Of a DNA stretch of 43,097 bases, positions 1-8,910 are shown piece after piece. This DNA comes from an uncultured Luminiphilus sp. (GTDB lineage: Bacteria; Pseudomonadota; Gammaproteobacteria; Pseudomonadales; Halieaceae): positions 1-43,097 of the forward strand of contig CALKDK010000028.1 in assembly GCA_938084055.1 (NCBI GenBank). The letters run 5' to 3'. Numbering within the stretch: position 1 is the stretch's first letter; the number at the start of each line of letters is the position of its first letter. The position numbers and the translations under genes were made by a program. Under the pieces are notes generated by a model. That model saw nothing but the letters and a program-made list of their open reading frames with translations, was not told the origin of the DNA and did no database searches.

Positions 1-257
1 AACACATTGACCCTGAAACGACCCACACCGGCGATTGACACGGCCAGGTTGAGCTCCAGTTCCCGGTGAAACTCCTCCTGCTGGGTTTCATCCATCATTT
101 CCCGTGCTATCGCCGCAATTTCACCGGGCTTTAACACCTCACTGGCGATGGGTTTAAGCTCCCCGTCAAATTTGGCACAGGGGGGCGCTCCTGTGCTCAA
201 GTACAGATCAGATCCGCCCTGGTCCGCCAGTGTCTTTAGCCATGACTCGATACGCAT
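1..257 (-). CDS. pilU: Twitching motility ATPase, PilU/PilT type (5' part only)
   Basis: The first 85 codons of a minus-strand gene that runs off the left edge of the window. The visible protein begins MRIESWLKTLADQGGSDLYL, followed by a segment ending in AGVGRFRVNV. This is the N-terminal PAS-like domain of the type IV pilus retraction ATPases; the GGSDL and GRFRV patterns are shared by PilT and PilU. The closest resemblance from memory is to PilU, the accessory retraction motor acting at the cytoplasmic base of the pilus. The ATPase domain with its Walker motifs lies outside the window, so PilT or a third paralogue cannot be excluded. The ATG at 257 is preceded by a good GGGAGG ribosome site. 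It is divergent from gshA. Confidence 0.8.
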   Translation of the reverse strand, partial: MRIESWLKTLADQGGSDLYLSTGAPPCAKFDGELKPIASEVLKPGEIAAIAREMMDETQQEEFHRELELNLAVSIAGVGRFRVNV

Positions 258-403
258 AGTGCACCTCCCGATAAACGGCAATTGCGTACTCTTTTCTCAC
301 ACAACCTGTACCCTGTTGATTGCAGCCCTTACACTTGCACCGCCACTTGGACCACTGGCGCCCCAGTACGCATGGGAGCGCTGTATCAGGAGATTCGTCG
401 CCC

Positions 404-1996
404 TTGGACTTGCCACTGACTGCGAAACATCAACTCATCGCGGACGCGGGATGCGAGGTCCTGGCGGGCATTTGCCGCGGGGTCGAGAAAGAGGGCCTGC
501 GCGTCGACTCCTCGACCGGAATGTTGGCCCAATCGCCGCATCCCAGGGCACTGGGTTCAGCCCTCACACATCCGTCTATAACCACCGATTACTCGGAGGC
601 GCTCCTGGAGTTTATCACTCCCGTCGCGCAGGATGTGGATCTAACATTATCCCAGCTCGATGCTATCCATCGATTCACCGCCTCTCAACTCGATGGAGAA
701 CTGCTCTGGGGAGCCAGTATGCCCTGTATTGTCGCGGGGGACCGAAACATACCCATCGCCCACTACGGCACCTCCAATGTCGGACAGATGAAACGCGTCT
801 ACCGCAATGGGCTGGGTGTTCGTTACGGCCGCATGATGCAGGCAATCGCCGGTATCCACTACAATTTTTCGATGCCTGAGTCATTCTGGCGGGCCGCCTG
901 GGAACGCGACGGACAAAAAACAAGTCTCCCGAATTACCAAACAGCCGGCTATCTTGGCCTGATCCGAAATTTTTTCGAACGAGCCTGGTTGCTGATCTAC
1001 CTGTTGGGCGCATCGCCCGCAGTCTGCGCCAGCTTCCTCAGTGGTCAACGTGACCATCCCCTGGCCCCCTTTGATTCATCGGGGTCCAGTTTGTACCTAC
1101 CCCACGCAACCTCCCTGCGCATGGGGGATCTGGGCTATACCAGTAATGCCCAGTCGAGTCTCGACGTCTGCTACAACAACCTGGAAAATTACCTGTCAAC
1201 CCTGAGCAACGCCATCCTCACGCCGCACCCGGAATACCTAGACTTCCATTTGACTGATGAGGGTGAGCAGGCACAACTCAATGACGCATTGCTGCAAATA
1301 GAAAACGAATTTTACAGCCCTATCCGGCCCAAGCGTGTCGCGCAATCAGGTGAGGCGCCCGTAGTCGCATTGCGGCGGGGGGGGATTGAGTACATAGAGA
1401 TCAGGTGCATCGATATCAATCCTTTTCTGCCACTGGGCGTTGATGCAGAGACCATGCGCCTCATCGATATTTTTCTGGTGGACGCCATCCTCTCAGCGAG
1501 CCCGCTGTGTGACGAACAGGGACAGCGCCGTAACCGGGAAAATCTGCGCCGGGTTGTCAACGAAGGTCGCTCGCCCAACCTGCGCCTTTTGACCGCAGAG
1601 GGCGATCAACCCTTCGCTGACCGTGCGATGACCTTACTCGACAGTATGAGCCAGACCGCCCTGCTGCTGGATCAGGCAGGAGGTCATGGCGAACACCAAA
1701 AAACCATGGCCATGGCCTACGAGAGAATCCTGAACCCCGACCAGACACCCTCAGCGCGGGTACTTCAGGAAATGCGGGACGGGGGCATACCTTTTTGGCA
1801 ACTGGCGCTAAATTACTCCAAACGCTGGCACAGCGATTTTTTGGCAAGACCGCTGGAGCCCAGCGAGTTTGCGGAGTTTCAGACGGCGAGTGCGGTATCC
1901 CTCCGTCAGCAGGTTCTGCTGGAGCAGGAAACGGGCGAAACCTTCTCCGACTACCTCCGCCGCTTTTACAGCCAGTATCATCAATCTGAGGTATGA
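404..1996 (+). CDS. gshA: Glutamate-cysteine ligase (gamma-glutamylcysteine synthetase)
   Basis: First enzyme of glutathione synthesis: ATP-dependent joining of glutamate to cysteine in the cytoplasm. The sequence follows the Escherichia coli-type GshA family throughout: the early CRGVEKEGLRV stretch, ALGSALTHPSITTDYSEALLEFITP, the substrate-region GIHYNFSMPESFW, and IEYIEIRCIDINPFLPLGVD. From the TTG at 404 the product is 530 aa, close to the roughly 520 aa typical of the family. An AGGAGA at 388-393 supports this TTG. The frame stays open upstream to an ATG at 320, which would add 28 residues without family support. It stands alone, divergent from the pilus ATPase gene and convergent with the FKBP gene. 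Identity is secure; the start is less so. Confidence 0.93.
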   Translation: MDLPLTAKHQLIADAGCEVLAGICRGVEKEGLRVDSSTGMLAQSPHPRALGSALTHPSITTDYSEALLEFITPVAQDVDLTLSQLDAIHRFTASQLDGELLWGASMPCIVAGDRNIPIAHYGTSNVGQMKRVYRNGLGVRYGRMMQAIAGIHYNFSMPESFWRAAWERDGQKTSLPNYQTAGYLGLIRNFFERAWLLIYLLGASPAVCASFLSGQRDHPLAPFDSSGSSLYLPHATSLRMGDLGYTSNAQSSLDVCYNNLENYLSTLSNAILTPHPEYLDFHLTDEGEQAQLNDALLQIENEFYSPIRPKRVAQSGEAPVVALRRGGIEYIEIRCIDINPFLPLGVDAETMRLIDIFLVDAILSASPLCDEQGQRRNRENLRRVVNEGRSPNLRLLTAEGDQPFADRAMTLLDSMSQTALLLDQAGGHGEHQKTMAMAYERILNPDQTPSARVLQEMRDGGIPFWQLALNYSKRWHSDFLARPLEPSEFAEFQTASAVSLRQQVLLEQETGETFSDYLRRFYSQYHQSEV

Positions 1997-2103
1997 CAAT
2001 AAACCAGGCAACGTGGACAACAAGTTCCATTGACGCGCCCTCGACCTACCGCGACGAAAATTCCAACCGGACACCATCTACGCTCCAGCAGGGCATAAAC
2101 GGT

Positions 2104-2133
2104 CAAAAAAAACCCCGGCCTTGGGCCGGGGTT
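2104..2133 (-). terminator. Intrinsic terminator of the FKBP lipoprotein gene
   Basis: A perfect 10-bp inverted repeat, 2111-2120 against 2124-2133, with a 3-nt loop. On the minus strand it is followed by a run of seven T (2104-2110). It lies 22 bases past the stop of the minus-strand FKBP gene and is oriented for it. It also sits between that gene and the convergent gshA, but lacks a T tract for plus-strand transcripts. Confidence 0.9.
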
Positions 2134-2155
2134 CAGGGTGCTCTACGTTGTGGGC

Positions 2156-2905
2156 CTAGCCCTCCCCGGCGGCAGCCTCGGGGTCAACGACATCAATCAG
2201 TTCTACCTCAAATACCAGCGTCGAATTGGGTCCGATAAGCTGACCCGCGCCACCCGCACCGTAGGCAAGGTCACTGGGGATATACAGCTTGTACTTGGCG
2301 CCCTCTTTCATAAGCTGCAGTGCCTCGGTCCAGCCAGCAATAACCTGCGTCACACCGAAGGTGACCGTCTGGCCCCTGTCATAGGAACTGTCGAAAACCG
2401 TTCCGTCAATCAATGTGCCTCGGTAATGCACCTCAACCTGGTCATCGACACCCGGTGAGGCACCGCTGCCCGCCTCCAGAACTTCGTATTGCAAGCCGGA
2501 CTCCGTTACCGTGACGCCTTCGCGCTGGGCATTCTCGGCCAGGAAGGCAGCTCCCGCCTCCGCATTACCGGCAGACAACAGCTCCTGCTCCGCATTGCGC
2601 TCCGCTTCCATTTTTTCTTGAAATGCCATCATCTCGGCCGTGATTTCTTCCTCAGTCAGCCGCGGCTCAGCGCCGTCGAAAGCATCACGCATCCCCTGAG
2701 AGTAGGCGTCGACATCCATGGTCATACCATCTGCCACCATGCGCTCACCCATACGCAGGGCAATTCCATAGGACAAGCGCTTCTCGGGTGTATCAAGGGT
2801 CATAGGTTCGGGCTCCACGGCCTGCTCCTGACAGGCGGAGAGTGCGCCCACCAGCAGAGGCGCCATCAAAATGGTCGCGAGGCGACCAGACGTAATTCGC
2901 AACAT
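2156..2905 (-). CDS. FKBP-type peptidyl-prolyl cis-trans isomerase, lipoprotein (FkpA/Mip type)
   Basis: A 249-aa envelope folding chaperone. Residues 1-24 form a lipoprotein signal with lipobox LSAC and lipidation at C25, so it should be membrane-anchored. About residues 40-130 are the charged helical dimerisation domain of FkpA/Mip proteins (RLSYGIALRMGERM, then a Glu-rich helix). About 145-240 are the FKBP domain, with VEVHYRGTLIDGTVFDSS, VIAGWTEALQLMKEG and IPSDLAYGAGG. The start at 2905 follows an AGGAAG ribosome site; an in-frame upstream start at 2953 would bury the signal peptide and is less likely. A strong terminator follows. Which family member (FkpA, FklB, Mip) it corresponds to cannot be fixed from sequence alone. 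Confidence 0.92.
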   Translation of the reverse strand: MLRITSGRLATILMAPLLVGALSACQEQAVEPEPMTLDTPEKRLSYGIALRMGERMVADGMTMDVDAYSQGMRDAFDGAEPRLTEEEITAEMMAFQEKMEAERNAEQELLSAGNAEAGAAFLAENAQREGVTVTESGLQYEVLEAGSGASPGVDDQVEVHYRGTLIDGTVFDSSYDRGQTVTFGVTQVIAGWTEALQLMKEGAKYKLYIPSDLAYGAGGAGQLIGPNSTLVFEVELIDVVDPEAAAGEG

Positions 2906-3022
2906 GAGTTCTTCCTGTTGATTAAAAATTGGTGATCCCGGCGGGATCTTCACTTGTGCGGTGCATATGGTACGCAGAGTGCCACCATTGTGCCACCAGA
3001 AACAGACGCAACCCGGGACGGT

Positions 3023-3499
3023 CTAGGCGGACATAAGCTCCAGCAGGGTCGACACTTGTGACCCAGACATCGGGGGACTCGCCGCATGACGGGCGAGTTC
3101 CAAGTTGCTGTTTGGCCTGCCGGCCGGCCGAAGGGATAAGTCATCGGCAGCCAGTGCCTTGAGCGCACCAAAATAGAGTTGCGCCAGGGCGTGTTCCGCC
3201 GTGAGCTCCAACTGCTTCAACCGGGCGCGGTGGTGCTCAAGGTCAGCCCTGTCTCGCCAGCGGATCCTGGTCTGCCGGAGTGGCTGAACAACCTCCTCAT
3301 TCCAGCAGGCAGCCACCGTCACGAGCCTTCTGTAACCCACGTCGCTGAGACTCATGTCCTGCTGGTCAAGCCAAACCAGCAAGAGCAGCTCCAGTACTAT
3401 GCAGTTGTGCCGGTCCTGGAGGTGCAGCAATTCGGCGGCCAGCTGGGGATTTGACCATTGCCCAAGGGCCCACTGCCAGAAGTCCTCGACGTTGGACAT
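3023..3499 (-). CDS. TIGR02444 / DUF2390 family protein
   Basis: A 158-aa cytoplasmic, helix-rich protein beginning MSNVEDFWQWALGQW. It contains LLHLQDRHNCIVLELLLLVWLD, which resembles the LQDRHGLDVNLLLFALWLG signature I associate with the TIGR02444 family of proteobacteria, whose function is unknown. There is no signal peptide or membrane helix; the hydrophobic stretch is amphipathic. The ATG at 3499 sits directly beside the stop codon of the upstream GIY-YIG gene, so the two genes are probably co-transcribed. The frame is open further upstream, but that would overlap the neighbour and add residues outside the family. Confidence 0.75.
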   Translation of the reverse strand: MSNVEDFWQWALGQWSNPQLAAELLHLQDRHNCIVLELLLLVWLDQQDMSLSDVGYRRLVTVAACWNEEVVQPLRQTRIRWRDRADLEHHRARLKQLELTAEHALAQLYFGALKALAADDLSLRPAGRPNSNLELARHAASPPMSGSQVSTLLELMSA

Positions 3500-3500
3500 A

Positions 3501-3845
3501 TCAGGGGCACCCACCATCGAGATCATGGACATCCGCAATCAAGTTGAGCTTCTCCCGCCGCGATAGTTTTTTCAGTCGCGCCTCAAGCGCCTGTGCCTCA
3601 CTGCGCGACGGCGCGGGCCGCTGCCAGGCTATTACTACCGGGCGTCGGCCTCGGGTATACCGGGCACCGCCCGCGAGTTCACCGTTATGCTGCCGCAAAC
3701 GGCGCTCCAGACACCGGGCCACCCCCACATACAGCGACTGATCCGAACAGCGCACCATGTAGACCCACCAGATATCAGGCCCAGAAGTACATTTTTCACT
3801 GGCGGAAGGGATGCTATATTGTGTCATTATATTGCGTTGTAACAT
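3501..3845 (-). CDS. Small GIY-YIG domain protein (UPF0213/YhbQ-like)
   Basis: A single-domain GIY-YIG protein of up to 114 aa. The domain reads WVYMVRCSDQSLYVGVARCLERRLRQH, covering the variant GIY and YIG strands and the catalytic-type Arg, then GGARYTRGRRPV and a C-terminal LKKLSRREKLNLI. This matches the UPF0213 group of small putative endonucleases; their substrate is not settled. The start is uncertain: ATG at 3845 (114 aa) or 3827 (108 aa), neither with a good ribosome site. It is divergent from trxA, and the likely trxA promoter overlaps its first codons. Confidence 0.82.
   Translation of the reverse strand: MLQRNIMTQYSIPSASEKCTSGPDIWWVYMVRCSDQSLYVGVARCLERRLRQHNGELAGGARYTRGRRPVVIAWQRPAPSRSEAQALEARLKKLSRREKLNLIADVHDLDGGCP
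3792..3820 (+). promoter_or_regulatory. Probable sigma70 promoter of trxA
   Basis: TTTTTC at 3792-3797 and TATATT at 3815-3820, 17 bases apart, with the extended -10 dinucleotide TG just upstream (TGCTATATT). Transcription would start near 3827, giving a leader of about 40 nt to the trxA ATG at 3866. The element overlaps the 5' end of the divergent GIY-YIG gene. Confidence 0.55.
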
Positions 3846-3865
3846 CTTTCGCCCGAGGGGGTACC

Positions 3866-4192
3866 ATGAATCAAAGCATTGTCCACGTCAGTGAAGCTAC
3901 TTTCGAAGCGGAGGTCCTTGCCTCCGAGCTCCCCGTGCTCGTGGACTTCTGGGCCGAGTGGTGCGGCCCCTGCAAAATGATTGCACCGGTGCTCGATGAA
4001 ATAGCAACGGAATACAGCGGCCGCCTCAAGATCTGCAAAGTCGATGTCGACGCCAATCCCGGTATCCCTGAAAAGTTTGCGATCCGCGGTATTCCGACTT
4101 TGATTGTGTTCAAGGACGGCAATGCCGTCGAGACGAAAGTGGGCGCCCTCAGTAAGACGCAGTTGAGCGCATTCGTCGACGAGTGCCTCTAA
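3866..4192 (+). CDS. trxA: Thioredoxin 1
   Basis: A 108-aa cytoplasmic dithiol-disulfide oxidoreductase, the normal length for TrxA. The active site is WCGPC within VDFWAEWCGPCKMIAP, and the cis-proline loop is seen as IRGIPTLIVFKDG. The ATG at 3866 follows a GAGGGGG ribosome site. trxA directly before rho is a conserved gammaproteobacterial order, which supports both calls. A small hairpin follows the gene, but no clear terminator. Confidence 0.97.
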   Translation: MNQSIVHVSEATFEAEVLASELPVLVDFWAEWCGPCKMIAPVLDEIATEYSGRLKICKVDVDANPGIPEKFAIRGIPTLIVFKDGNAVETKVGALSKTQLSAFVDECL

Positions 4193-4208
4193 AGACACGG
4201 CAACAGCC

Positions 4209-4233
4209 TGCAGCACCGGGTGCGGTGACTGCA
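4209..4233 (+). other. Hairpin downstream of trxA
   Basis: Arms TGCAGCACC and GGTGCTGCA-like (GGTG-A-CTGCA) can pair with a single bulged A. There is no T tract on either strand, so it is probably an mRNA 3' structure or processing site rather than a classical terminator. The remainder of the 273-base trxA-rho gap, which should hold the rho leader, shows nothing else I can name with confidence. Confidence 0.3.
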
Positions 4234-4465
4234 AAAAGCTGAAAAAAGTTAGTCCGATGGGTCTGGACGCCCTCCTCTCTCGGTGCTAGTTTATAGGCGT
4301 GGTAAGGCTACTCCAGCCCGCCCATGCCCCTTTCCGACCCTTTTTATACTTGGCAATCCCAACTGCCTGAGTATGCGATGAAAGCATTGGACTGGGTCAA
4401 AACTGTTCCTGCCGGGGGATTCCCCTTTGCAGCTCCTCTTTTTCCAAAGATTCCGGATATGACTC

Positions 4466-6064
4466 GTGGATGAAAACAACAGCTCAGTGAGCAATGAAAC
4501 GGAGGCAGCAAGTGCCTCTGACGCGCCCGCCATGACAGTGGCCGAGGCATCAACTACCGAAAGCACCAGCGGCGACGATGGCGCCACTCGGACCCTCAAG
4601 CTTAACCGCACTGAAACTCCAGACAGCGGCGCAACCGAAGCCGACGCTGACGCTGACAATGGCGATGCAAGGGCCGAGGCCAAAGATGCCGCGGATAATG
4701 GCGAAGCGCCAGAGAAGGAAAATGGCGGCAACAACCGCAGGGGTCGAAACAGGCGGCAGCGGCGCCGCGATCCCAATACACCCAGCGCCAACCCCCTGAG
4801 CCTCACCGAATTGAAAAACATGTCCACCCAGGACCTGATCGACATGGCTCAGGAAATGGGACTCGAAAATATGGCGCGCTCGCGCAAGCAGGACATCATC
4901 TTTGCACTGCTCAAGCGTCACGCCAAAAGCGGAGAGGATATCTGGGGCGATGGTGTCCTTGAGATCCTCCAGGACGGCTTTGGTTTCCTGCGCTCGTCCG
5001 ACTCCTCCTACCTGGCTGGGCCCGACGACATTTATGTCAGCCCGAGCCAGATCCGCAGGTTCAACCTGCGAACCGGTGACACCATTACGGGAATGATTCG
5101 TCCTCCCAAGGATTCAGAGCGCTACTTCGCGCTTCTCAAGGTCAAGGACGTCAACTTCGAAGTACCCGAGAGCGCAAAAAGTAAAATACTGTTTGAAAAC
5201 CTTACGCCCCTGTTTCCCAACGAGCGGCTCTCCCTGGAAAAAGGGAATGGCTCAACCGAAGATCTCACGGGACGCATCATTGACCTGGTCGCACCCATTG
5301 GAAAGGGGCAGCGAGGCCTCTTGGTAGCGCCGCCAAAAGCCGGCAAGACCATCATGATGCAGAATGTGGCGCAGGCCATCATCACCAATAACCCTGAGTG
5401 TTATGTGATTGTGTTGCTTATCGACGAGAGACCCGAGGAAGTCACTGAAATGCAGCGCTCGGTCGGCGCCAGAGGTGCTGAAGTCGTTGCCTCAACCTTC
5501 GACGAGCCACCCTCGCGCCACGTTCAGGTCGCCGATATGGTGATTGAAAAAGCCAAGCGGCTGGTGGAGCACAAACGCGACGTTGTCATCCTGCTCGATT
5601 CCATTACGCGCCTTGCCCGCGCCTTCAATACAGTGGTTCCCAGCTCAGGTAAAGTCTTGACGGGTGGCGTGGATGCCCATGCCCTGGAGCGTCCCAAGCG
5701 CTTCTTTGGCGCTGCGCGTAATATCGAAGAGGGCGGAAGCCTGTCGATTATCGCCACGGCCCTGATCGACACGGGATCAAAAATGGATGAAGTGATTTAC
5801 GAGGAATTCAAAGGTACCGGCAACCTGGAATTGCACCTCGATAGGAAGATTGCGGAGAAACGCGTGTATCCCGCGATCAATATCCGCCGATCTGGCACCC
5901 GACGGGAAGAGCTCCTGACGGGTGACGAGGAACTGCAGCGCATGTGGATTTTACGTAAGCTGCTCCACGGCATGGAAGACCTCCCAGCGGTGGAGTTTTT
6001 GCTGGATAAACTTAAGGACACAAAATCAAACGAAGAATTCTTCAAGTCCATGAAGCGCAAGTGA
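4466..6064 (+). CDS. rho: Transcription termination factor Rho, with long acidic N-terminal extension
   Basis: Hexameric RNA-dependent ATPase that ends transcription. The canonical protein starts at [20 protein letters not shown] (about residue 112) and is complete. It has the N-terminal helical domain, the cold-shock-like RNA-binding domain ([26 protein letters not shown]), and the ATPase with Walker A APPKAGKT and the [13 protein letters not shown] segment. Before it lie about 110 residues of low-complexity sequence rich in Ala, Asp, Glu and Thr, then a basic patch ([11 protein letters not shown]). Total length is 532 aa against about 419 for E. coli Rho. The first in-frame start is the GTG at 4466, immediately behind an in-frame stop and with a weak ribosome site. 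A later internal start is possible, but the extension has coding-like composition. Confidence 0.95.
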   Translation: MDENNSSVSNETEAASASDAPAMTVAEASTTESTSGDDGATRTLKLNRTETPDSGATEADADADNGDARAEAKDAADNGEAPEKENGGNNRRGRNRRQRRRDPNTPSANPLSLTELKNMSTQDLIDMAQEMGLENMARSRKQDIIFALLKRHAKSGEDIWGDGVLEILQDGFGFLRSSDSSYLAGPDDIYVSPSQIRRFNLRTGDTITGMIRPPKDSERYFALLKVKDVNFEVPESAKSKILFENLTPLFPNERLSLEKGNGSTEDLTGRIIDLVAPIGKGQRGLLVAPPKAGKTIMMQNVAQAIITNNPECYVIVLLIDERPEEVTEMQRSVGARGAEVVASTFDEPPSRHVQVADMVIEKAKRLVEHKRDVVILLDSITRLARAFNTVVPSSGKVLTGGVDAHALERPKRFFGAARNIEEGGSLSIIATALIDTGSKMDEVIYEEFKGTGNLELHLDRKIAEKRVYPAINIRRSGTRREELLTGDEELQRMWILRKLLHGMEDLPAVEFLLDKLKDTKSNEEFFKSMKRK

Positions 6065-6156
6065 GCTCCGCCTGACTGGAGCGCTGGGGAACACTTTGCG
6101 AACACTGGCCCAGCAACGCATCAGTTGTCGTATACCTGCATAGTCGAGGACATCCC

Positions 6157-7656
6157 ATGGCGGAGCGCTTCACCGACCTTCGCGATTTTATCGCTACGCT
6201 CGAAGCTGAAGGACAGCTGGTTCGCATCAAAGCAGAGGTCGATCCAAACCTTGAAATGACTGAAATTGCCGACCGCACCCTTCGCGGGGGTGGGCCTGCG
6301 TTACTCTTTGAGAATCCCAAGGGCTATAGCATGCCCGTACTGGTCAACCTGTTTGGGACTGAAGCACGGGTTGCTCGGGGAATGGGTGCGGACTCGACAG
6401 AGGCGCTTCGGGACATCGGAGAGCTCCTCGCCTACCTGCGCCAACCGGATCCACCCAAGGGTATGCGCGACCTCATTGACAAAGCACCCCTGCTCAAACA
6501 AGTCCTGAATATGGGCCCCAAAACCATCAAGCGCCCACCCTGTCAGGAGGTTGTCTTGGAGGGCGATGCGGTAGACCTGACAACTGTCCCGGTACAAACC
6601 TGCTGGCCGGGCGATGTCGGACCTTTGGTAACCTGGCCTCTGGTGATTACCCGTGGTCCCGAAAAACCCAGAATGAATCTGGGGATCTATCGCATGCAGC
6701 AGCTCGGACCGCGCAAGCTCATCATGCGCTGGCTATCGCATCGGGGCGGCGCTCTCGACTTCCGGGATTGGACGCTCAAAAATCCAGGGGAACCCTATCC
6801 AGTCGCCATCGCCCTGGGCGCCGATCCCGCAACCACATTGGGTGCTGTTACCCCGGTGCCCGACGCCCTGTCAGAATATGCATTTGCCGGTTTGCTGCGC
6901 GGTAGTAAAACCGAACTCGCAGAATGTCTCACCCCCCGCTGTCGGGCCAATGACCTCCGGGTTCCAGCCCATGCCGAAATCATACTGGAGGGCTTTATCG
7001 ACCCTGGCGAGGAGGCCGATGAGGGGCCCTACGGTGATCACACGGGCTACTACAATGAGGTCGAGCGTTTTCCTGTTTTTACGGTCGAAACCATGACGAC
7101 CCGCAGGGACCCCATCTACCACAGCACTTACACCGGTCGTCCACCGGACGAGCCTGCCGTGCTGGGTGTGGCGCTCAATGAAGTTTTCGTACCCCTGTTG
7201 AAGAAGCAGTTTCCCGAGATTGTCGATTTCTACCTGCCCCCCGAAGGATGTTCCTACCGGATGGCCGTAGTGACCATGCGCAAGGAATACCCGGGCCACG
7301 CCAAACGCGTGATGCTGGGCATCTGGTCATTCCTGCGGCAATTCATGTATACCAAGTTCATTATCGTTGCCGATGATGACGTAAATGCGCGTTCCTGGGA
7401 GGACGTGGTCTGGGCCATGACCACACGCATGGATCCGCGCAGGGACTGCGTGTTCGTGGACAACACACCGATCGATTATCTGGATTTCGCCTCACCGGTC
7501 GCGGGTCTCGGCTCCAAGGTGGGCATGGATGCCACCAACAAATGGCCCGGGGAGACAGATCGAGAGTGGGGCCAGGCCATCGCCATGGACGAGGCGGTTA
7601 AGTCGAGGATCGACGCGCTTTGGAGTAGCCTGAACATCGAGTTACCCGGACGCTGA
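6157..7656 (+). CDS. ubiD: 4-hydroxy-3-polyprenylbenzoate decarboxylase UbiD
   Basis: Ubiquinone synthesis enzyme that removes the carboxylate of the polyprenylated 4-hydroxybenzoate ring using prenylated FMN. At 499 aa it is the usual length for E. coli-type UbiD. Family features include the start [20 protein letters not shown], the cofactor/metal region MNLGIYRMQ, and the acid-rich active-site strip [18 protein letters not shown] at 6157. It lies 92 bases downstream of rho, the same neighbour order as in Pseudomonas. The flavin prenyltransferase UbiX, which must supply its cofactor, is not in the window. Confidence 0.95.
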   Translation: MAERFTDLRDFIATLEAEGQLVRIKAEVDPNLEMTEIADRTLRGGGPALLFENPKGYSMPVLVNLFGTEARVARGMGADSTEALRDIGELLAYLRQPDPPKGMRDLIDKAPLLKQVLNMGPKTIKRPPCQEVVLEGDAVDLTTVPVQTCWPGDVGPLVTWPLVITRGPEKPRMNLGIYRMQQLGPRKLIMRWLSHRGGALDFRDWTLKNPGEPYPVAIALGADPATTLGAVTPVPDALSEYAFAGLLRGSKTELAECLTPRCRANDLRVPAHAEIILEGFIDPGEEADEGPYGDHTGYYNEVERFPVFTVETMTTRRDPIYHSTYTGRPPDEPAVLGVALNEVFVPLLKKQFPEIVDFYLPPEGCSYRMAVVTMRKEYPGHAKRVMLGIWSFLRQFMYTKFIIVADDDVNARSWEDVVWAMTTRMDPRRDCVFVDNTPIDYLDFASPVAGLGSKVGMDATNKWPGETDREWGQAIAMDEAVKSRIDALWSSLNIELPGR

Positions 7657-7675
7657 GCCGGTTGTAACCCGTCAG

Positions 7676-8908
7676 TTAGTCATCTGTTATAGCCCCGGGC
7701 AACGGCACCTCGGGTAGCGGCCCCACGGTTAGGGTTGCCGCCTCAGCCATCAGCGCGGCGGACCTGGCACCATCACCCCTAGCCGCACTGAAGCGGGCCA
7801 GCTCGCAACAAATTTCTGCACTCGCTTCGCGCTGATAGGCCGACTCGAGCCACTCTCCTGCAGACTCCCAATCCTTTGCGTGCAGGGCGACCCGCGCAGC
7901 TGCAAGTAGCAGCAGGGAATCTTGCCCATGGGTGTGTAACCATTTTTTCAGGACCTTGAGCAGCTTACCCGGATTGCTGGGCGGCGAGCGGCCCAGGAAA
8001 CCCAGTAGCTCAACCTGCCAGGCCTTACCCAACCATCTGATGATGTACTTTTCCACTTCATTATGGCCACCCATGCCCGTCAGCGCTCGCAGGAAAGCGA
8101 CGCGGAGTGTTACGAGGTCGCGCTGGGCGAGCGGTATATCGCGCCAGACGGCCTCGAGATCGGCGACCCCGGCTCCTGGCTGGGATGACGCAGACTGGAC
8201 CAGAGCCTTCCAGAGCTCTCCTTCCAGCCCCCGCAAGCCCGCATCATCCAGCAAACCGTACTTGTGTAACTCGGGGAGTAGCGGACGCAGGGCCTGCCAG
8301 TCACCAAGCTGTCGGTGGGCACGGGCAAGCAGCGCCAGGACATACGGATGCTTGGCAGCATTGCTCCGGGCACGAACCAGGGTTGCCAGCGCCTGCTCAT
8401 AATTTCCTGAGGACAACTGCAGCTCGGCCTGGGTCAATTCAACCGCAATTCCTGCGTCGGCCTCGACACTTTCAGCCTCACCCAACTGCCGTTTGGCCTC
8501 ATCAAAATCACCGAGCCTGAAGCTCGCCCGAGCAGCAACAAGATGGTTAAGCAGAGGCGCTTCACTGTAGCGTGCCGAACGCAGGAGTTGCTTGCGAGCG
8601 CGCAACCAGTTCCCTTCAATAAAGTTAATGAGGCCCCGATTGGTCAGCGCGGTGGCATTGCGACTCTTTCTCTGGCCCAGCCAGCCACTGACGGCACGAT
8701 GTGTTCCCAATAGTCTCCGCACCGCTGTGAAGGCCAGGGCCAGCAGTCCCCAGACCAGCAACCATAGCAAAGCCGCAAACCAGACACTGGTTTCAACAAC
8801 CACATCGCCCAGGCTGATGTAGACGTATCCAGCTCCCTGCTCCATCCTGTTGATCAGGGCGGCACCCAGAAGCAGTCCCAGCACCAGTAGCACAATCAGG
8901 CGGCGCAC
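7676..8908 (-). CDS. hemY: HemY, TPR membrane protein of haem operon
   Basis: A gammaproteobacterial HemY (unrelated to Bacillus protoporphyrinogen oxidase HemY), about 410 aa. Two N-terminal membrane helices (RRLIVLLVLGLLLGAAL and SVWFAALLWLLVWGLLALAF) precede the HemY_N region with GLINFIEGNWLRARKQL, then TPR-like helical repeats to the C-terminus. Its exact role in haem synthesis is unclear in the family; a scaffold role is usually proposed. It is last of the hemC-hemDX-hemY operon. Start: a TTG at 8914 overlaps the hemDX stop, but the GTG at 8908 has a GGTGG six bases upstream and is preferred. Convergent with ubiD, with only about 20 bases between. Confidence 0.9.
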   Translation of the reverse strand: MRRLIVLLVLGLLLGAALINRMEQGAGYVYISLGDVVVETSVWFAALLWLLVWGLLALAFTAVRRLLGTHRAVSGWLGQRKSRNATALTNRGLINFIEGNWLRARKQLLRSARYSEAPLLNHLVAARASFRLGDFDEAKRQLGEAESVEADAGIAVELTQAELQLSSGNYEQALATLVRARSNAAKHPYVLALLARAHRQLGDWQALRPLLPELHKYGLLDDAGLRGLEGELWKALVQSASSQPGAGVADLEAVWRDIPLAQRDLVTLRVAFLRALTGMGGHNEVEKYIIRWLGKAWQVELLGFLGRSPPSNPGKLLKVLKKWLHTHGQDSLLLLAAARVALHAKDWESAGEWLESAYQREASAEICCELARFSAARGDGARSAALMAEAATLTVGPLPEVPLPGAITDD

Positions 8909-8910
8909 TG

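Noticed and set aside
148-879. Long plus-strand open frame across the start of gshA
   Set aside because: It overlaps both the pilus ATPase gene and gshA in a different frame and has no recognisable protein character.
6062-6085. GCTCC/GGAGC dyad after rho
   Set aside because: Short stem, long loop and no T run; not convincing as a terminator.
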